In this document: positions 61,101-64,000 of the stretch, in pieces
Numbering within the stretch: the stretch's first letter is position 1
Layout of the letters: every line of letters starts with the position of its first letter
DNA from: Botrytis cinerea B05.10
Taxonomy: Eukaryota; Ascomycota; Leotiomycetes; Helotiales; Sclerotiniaceae
NCBI RefSeq assembly: GCF_000143535.2
Contig: NC_037325.1
Location: forward strand, 868,001-932,000
Length of the DNA stretch: 64,000 nt
Direction of reading: 5' to 3'
Program-made: the position numbers and the translations under genes
Notes under the pieces: generated by a model
Seen by the model: the letters and a program-made list of their open reading frames with translations, nothing else
What the model was told of the DNA's origin: nothing
The model's database searches: none

Positions 61101-62314
61101 TCGTCCTGCCCACTGTACTTGTCGGCTTTCTCGTAAAGCTTCGCGAGATTTCCCAATAATTGTCCAACGTTGATGACTCTTTGTGGCATTCTGGGTAAAT
61201 CGTTCTGAATGCCGTCACTATATTCAGGGTTATTTCCGTCGTATCCTCCTCCGTTCCCTCCGCCACCGTTACCTCTGCCGCCATCACTGGAACCGCCATT
61301 GCTGCCGCTCGGTTCTCCGCCCGGATGTCCGCTTCGATGCATACGCTGATGCATATACTGCTGATTCGGGTCATGTTGATCATGGTGCTGTTCCCATTGT
61401 TGAGGTGACTGTTGTGATGGTTGATTATTGTGGTAAAAAGGTGATGCTCCCGAGGGTTGTTCAAGGTTGATTCGGGGTGGTCCTGGTGGTGGGCCGGTGA
61501 ATCCTTGAAATGTCGGAAGTGGTGGTGGTTTCCTAGGACTGTAGTATTCACGTGCAATTGATCCGCTTCCTGGTGCAAAGCTTGGGAGTTGGGGGGGTGT
61601 CTTTGGTTGTGGAGGTGTCTTTGGCTGTGGTTCTATCGATACCTTGTGTTCAATATCAACACCTTTACCTTTATCAGCTCTTTCCAATCGCTGTGATATG
61701 GAAGGTAATTGTGGTAGAACGTATGTATTGAACCCTGAAGGACCGGCGTGCAGGTCCTTCACTCGAGACATCTCGGGGTCTCCGAGTGGTGCACGTAGTT
61801 TTTCAATCACGATTCTCTGTTGTATGCTTCTCGATCGAAACACAAATTCCTTTTCGGAAATCGCTTCAATAATCTCCTTGGGTGTCCACGCTCTATAAGG
61901 TGATCGATGTGTATCAACCAAAGCTTCATATACTGGTCGGGTTGTACATTCTTCTGGTTTATCAACGTACACTCCGCACGAGCGTAATTCGTGCCTGAGC
62001 TTATACAGGATGCGCATGCTAACTTGTGAAAAGTGCGCTGGTGTAAATCCATCGAATGCAAGATTGTAGTCCGCCCACATCTCTTGATCGTAGTATTTCT
62101 GACGTTGGTATTCATAAGCCTTGTATTTGACAAAATCTCTGATCTCTTTCGCATTTGCACTTTGTATGTCAATGGGGTGGTCTGTCCATCTCCGTGATAA
62201 CTCCTCATATTCTTCAGTTGCAATGACTGATGCCATTTTCGATCCAGCACTTGAAGCAGGATTTTCAGGGACATATCTTTCCGTCTGGGGGGATTCTGGG
62301 AAAACTCCTGCCAT
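58178..62314 (-). CDS. Copia Gag-protease-integrase polyprotein with RT region deleted
   Basis: 1378 codons from ATG 62314. Gag: disordered Gly/Pro/Gln-rich part, then a retrotransposon Gag-like region (nt about 61190-60600) and a zinc knuckle CFVCRKEDCWSTRH (C-x2-C-x4-C-x4-H, near 60450-60490). Protease: active-site segment IIVDTAAAEWSTVG (near 60060-60090). Integrase: H-x4-H plus C-x2-C zinc domain (RRFGHPS ... FCQYC, about 59530-59660) and D, D, E core residues in IIVDVMYID, IIHDAGKNF and GAVERYHAV (about 59150-59480). What should follow, the reverse transcriptase and RNase H, is absent: an acidic stretch (DEDEIDDIEYTE) runs straight into the final RNase H motif KWIDGESNPADAMTK and the stop. 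There are no internal stops. The upstream part to 62377 begins with TTG and is leader. Confidence 0.93.
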   Translation of the reverse strand: MAGVFPESPQTERYVPENPASSAGSKMASVIATEEYEELSRRWTDHPIDIQSANAKEIRDFVKYKAYEYQRQKYYDQEMWADYNLAFDGFTPAHFSQVSMRILYKLRHELRSCGVYVDKPEECTTRPVYEALVDTHRSPYRAWTPKEIIEAISEKEFVFRSRSIQQRIVIEKLRAPLGDPEMSRVKDLHAGPSGFNTYVLPQLPSISQRLERADKGKGVDIEHKVSIEPQPKTPPQPKTPPQLPSFAPGSGSIAREYYSPRKPPPLPTFQGFTGPPPGPPRINLEQPSGASPFYHNNQPSQQSPQQWEQHHDQHDPNQQYMHQRMHRSGHPGGEPSGSNGGSSDGGRGNGGGGNGGGYDGNNPEYSDGIQNDLPRMPQRVINVGQLLGNLAKLYEKADKYSGQDDNFTHKYSIFINNCQRIDLPEYLLPKAFPTMLVEVALDFYHTNLGNIPDTIEEICRMMETTFEGPEHKRNLMRRWEGITLKSVMAEPDNAGKSMSHCLQSMVMKLRHLHKGLSPTMRTDELLHQKIVNACAPVSACSIACFRPAKNIPSLLEELRSAIMTWEQSHANETTTFYTDRKYQRGRGGYNQRGFGHNDRRPFKPRTKKKCFVCRKEDCWSTRHSKEERDESRSKYKEQFKDRNNFDKSFEQFLIEYEGPNQDDDEDTDPDTDSEVAAYFAQFELQESPAQEPHSSFITHTGPINGRETMMNLNNKIFEHALTRRVRKERTTYISRYDAREFQGIIVDTAAAEWSTVGYEQYMAYKTTVENVSLDESRAGVANVVFGIGRAESIGSFHLDLPPGTVEFHVMNAETPFLLSLKDMDKLGIYYNNIIDAVVVNKTGRSFPCVRRNKHAVLLWRINVQQFVQQTIDDNECYLTDIELRRLHRRFGHPSAHRLLRVLQRAGHSDVSQQEIDKLTKFCQYCQKHGKSPGRFKFSLKDDVDFNHSIIVDVMYIDTSPILHVIDEGTRFQAAQWLTNISAKHTFDTLRKCWMDTYTGPPDYIIHDAGKNFVSKEFIQYAATMSTKTKSVPIEAHWSIGAVERYHAVIKRAYAIIASELESSTTKEMMLQMAVKAVNDTAGPDGLVPTLLVFGAYPRMADLDPPAPTVLQRQSAIRKAMNEINKLRATRQVSDALSQRNGPSTMALYDLPINSKVWVWREHKGWTGPHHLLGIRDQICTVKLSSGPTEFRTTQVKPHVEEEQDRPQGEPEHIEPVQQEDGGTILQENPDDVTSQEVREVIQPPHSTEEPPSNETNGPQGRSLLQVRIPPIRLLRAHANAQTFFSSESEEHKTPPSLALYLPDEDEIDDIEYTECYAASAVPPTSTIFVESRRKEIKWIDGESNPADAMTKSKPCQALKDLVDNNTITIKVTEWVDRD

Positions 62315-62510
62315 TTTGTGGATAGCAGGCGGGTGATGATGAGGTAGGTCGATGGTATGAGTGTAGTTGGGATACAACTTCGCGAAAAGTTTGCGAAGTT
62401 ATATTGTGTATGATGTTGCTGAGCTCGAGCTGGTGCTACTGGTTTCTACTTCTTCAATACACGTTGCAAAGAAGAGTCGAATGTAGACTAAAGTTAGTGT
62501 GAGAGTCGTC

Positions 62511-62655
62511 GCCACGTTGCCGACTTCTCTCGATGGTGCAGGTATCAAACCACGTTGGATTAATACTTGCGTAAGAACTGCCGCCACGTTGCCGTCGGTT
62601 CTTATTCACACAAGGGCAGGTATCAAACCACGATGGATTGATACAAGAGCTTGTG
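62511..62655 (-). repeat. Two tandem 72-bp degenerate repeats in the copia leader
   Basis: Two copies, starting at 62511 and 62583 with GCCACGTTGCCG and each including GCAGGTATCAAACCACG, form a direct repeat in the untranslated leader between the 5' LTR and the ORF. Some positions differ. Confidence 0.85.
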
Positions 62656-62746
62656 TCTCTTCAAAGAAATACCAACCTTAGTCACAAACACACGTTGCGC
62701 TTGAAATTAAGGTGCCAGGCTCCTGATCTGTGATATCACTGATCAG

Positions 62747-62909
62747 TGTTGGTATCACCATGGGGATGGTGAAGTCAATATAGTACTATGGTTCACACTG
62801 TTGTAATATTGCTTAGGGTTCTAAAAGCTAGGACTACGAAACGTATTGCTGTAGTGCCGAAAGGCGCTAGCGCAAGCGCTAGCACGGTCACATGATCCCT
62901 ATCCCGACA
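62747..62909 (-). repeat. 163-bp LTR (5' LTR in element orientation)
   Basis: Identical to 57908-58070 and bounded by TG...CA. Followed by the ATATG duplication at 62910-62914. Confidence 0.96.
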
Positions 62910-62914
62910 ATATG
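62910..62914. repeat. Right target-site duplication ATATG
   Basis: Repeats the five bases at 57903-57907; the match of both duplications with the LTR ends confirms the element boundaries. Confidence 0.95.
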
Positions 62915-63385
62915 TGTATATATATATATTGAGGGTTTGTATTGAGGGTTTGTAATGTTGAATAGGGGGGAGGGGGGTTTCTTTTGTCTATTTGATTTGA
63001 TTGATTTATTGTTGATGATAATGGATGTTGTTAACGTTGTGAGGGATTATTGGTGTTGGTGTTGATAGTGATGATGATGATGATGTGTAGATAGAGATGA
63101 TTTTGTTTATTCTGTTCATGGGTGTTATCTACCAACCAATATTCTCTCTCTCTCTCTGTCGAGACTTTTTCTCGACTTTTATTTATTTATTCGGGGTTTG
63201 GATGGATTGAGATTGTGATTGTGATTGTAATTAACTCATCCCTCCCATTGAACTTGTGATTCAAAAATCAATTCCATTTCACAATCATCCACATACATTA
63301 CTCCACTCTCACAAATACCCCACTTTTCATTTTAAAATATATTTTCAAAAACCCCACACCTCTCAACAATAACAACAAATCATCA
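62915..63385. other. Spacer between copia element and tRNA-Gly
   Basis: About 470 bp, with simple repeats (TATATATA, TTGATGATGATGATG, TCTCTCTC). No coding frame is convincing. It contains the upstream side of the tRNA gene. Confidence 0.55.
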
Positions 63386-63494
63386 GCGTTTGTGGTTTAG
63401 TGGTAAAATCCATCGTTGCCATCTATCTCTTCTTGATTCAAGAAGAGTGAGAAACAACTTCGATGGGCCCCGGGTTCGATTCCCGGCGAACGCA
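63386..63494 (+). tRNA. tRNA-Gly (GCC anticodon) with 38-nt intron
   Basis: A complete cloverleaf: acceptor stem GCGTTTG/CGAACGC, D arm with GGTTTAGTGGTAAAATCC, anticodon stem CCATCG/CGATGG around loop TTGCCAT (anticodon GCC), T arm CCGGGTTCGATTCCCGG and discriminator A. The intron, 63422-63459, follows A37 of the loop, the usual nuclear tRNA position. It contains the perfect 9-bp hairpin CTCTTCTTG/CAAGAAGAG. The box A and box B promoter elements are the D- and T-arm motifs; a TTTTTT run (about 63502-63507) lies just downstream as terminator. Confidence 0.96.
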
Positions 63495-63501
63495 TTCATT
63501 T

Positions 63502-63507
63502 TGTTTT
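63502..63507 (+). terminator. Pol III T-run terminator after tRNA-Gly
   Basis: A run of six T lies eight bases after the 3' end of the tRNA, the normal RNA polymerase III stop signal. Confidence 0.8.
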
Positions 63508-64000
63508 TTGAGGAGTTTGAGGGGGAAAGGGAAGGGAAGGGAAGGGAAGGGGAGGAGAGGAATGGATAGGTTTATCGTTTTTAGTATCCAAGCTCTTTTT
63601 CTTTCTCCTTTTTCCTTTTTGAATGTAGGGTTGGTTCATTTTACTTAGTTGATTTTATGTTGAAACTTCGATCGTGTTTATTTATGGTGTGATTATCATG
63701 ATTGTGATCGAGCGGAGAATTGGGGGAGGAAGGAAGGAGGGGGCAGTAGATGAAGGGGGAGGAGATTAGTAAGCGGAAGGTATGTTAGTAAGTAAACAAG
63801 TAGTGCGATGGTGTGGTGTGGAGAGGAGAGGAGAGGAGAGATTGATTGAAAATGATTGTTTGTGAACCGGAGAAGGAAAGAAAAAAATTAGGGGAAGAGG
63901 TGGAGGTGGAGAAATTTCTGGTGTGTGTGGTCGGCTGATGGTGCGTGTTTAACGGGAGAAGATACTTGTGTAGTTTGGGGATGGGAGTACTGAGGGATGA
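63508..64000. other. Intergenic end of window
   Basis: About 490 bp with purine-rich repeats (AAGGG at 63525-63550, GAGAG near 63825-63840). A 61-codon frame at 63463 begins inside the tRNA and is chance. No gene was seen up to the window edge. Confidence 0.55.

Larger units (their letters stand above)
57908..62909 (-). mobile_element. Ty1/copia LTR retrotransposon lacking reverse transcriptase
   Basis: A 5002-bp element with identical 163-bp LTRs and a perfect 5-bp target duplication, ATATG. Order on the minus strand: 5' LTR (62909-62747), leader (62746-62315), one long ORF (62314-58178), 3' LTR (58070-57908). Between the ORF and the 3' LTR lie purine-rich stretches on the minus strand (near 58155-58176 and 58140-58155), possible polypurine tract. 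The domain order Gag, protease, integrase followed at once by the last RNase H residues puts it in Ty1/copia, with reverse transcriptase missing. A primer-binding site matching a known tRNA 3' end was not recognised; the leader starts with a 24-bp near-palindrome (62723-62746). Confidence 0.95.

Overview
This is a window of a filamentous ascomycete genome. Evidence: short GT-AG introns (42-110 nt) in nearly every gene, single-copy fungal orthologues (POL1, SEC22, MAK16, BUD4, MSO1, a RAI16-like/FHIP protein), an intron-containing tRNA-Gly, and AT-rich spacers. The protein flavour and gene style suggest a leotiomycete of the Botrytis/Sclerotinia type; that placement is inference, not something a single motif proves.

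Layout. 1-6.6 kb has no intact gene and holds what looks like a decayed gene (4.15-5.9 kb). 6.6-13.2 kb: SEC22 (-), an unrecognised three-exon gene (+), a DUF4267-like membrane protein (-), and a peroxisomal enoyl-CoA isomerase/hydratase (+) whose last tiny exon carries a PTS1-like SKI tail. 14.0-19.3 kb: a MYND/pRiA4b-ORF3 fusion protein (+), the remains of an NRPS-like adenylate-forming enzyme (- pseudogene), and an RRM protein (-). 20.1-24.6 kb: a 1403-residue protein of unknown function with a triplicated W/G-rich module. 25.0-32.4 kb: a mitochondrial PPR protein (-) and DNA polymerase alpha POL1 (+) divergently transcribed from a 412-bp spacer with two ACGCGAAA boxes. 33.6-39.0 kb: MSO1 (-), MAK16 (-), a DUF952 protein (+), and a zinc-finger protein with 63-bp coding repeats (+). 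39.0-41.6 kb: AT-rich, repeat-rich DNA with a 16-bp minisatellite and a 412-bp imperfect inverted-repeat element. 41.6-46.7 kb: BUD4 (-). 46.7-51.5 kb: a long repeat-rich upstream region without a convincing gene. 51.5-56.7 kb: a Ser/Thr-rich GPI-type surface protein (+) and a RAI16-like FHIP (+). 57.4-63.5 kb: a mobile-element cluster (a TA-flanked MITE and a complete-ended Ty1/copia element with identical 163-bp LTRs) followed by tRNA-Gly(GCC).

How the genes relate. Most are unlinked housekeeping functions: replication (POL1), ribosome assembly (MAK16), secretion (SEC22, MSO1), septation and polarity (BUD4), dynein/endosome transport (FHIP), and beta-oxidation (enoyl isomerase). No biosynthetic cluster is evident. 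The most unusual item is the copia element: its single 1378-codon ORF keeps Gag, protease and integrase but has lost the reverse transcriptase and almost all of RNase H in frame. Its two LTRs are nevertheless identical and flanked by a perfect ATATG duplication, so it appears to have moved recently using enzymes supplied from elsewhere. A second noteworthy point is a plausible splice switch in the enoyl isomerase that would add or remove its peroxisomal signal.
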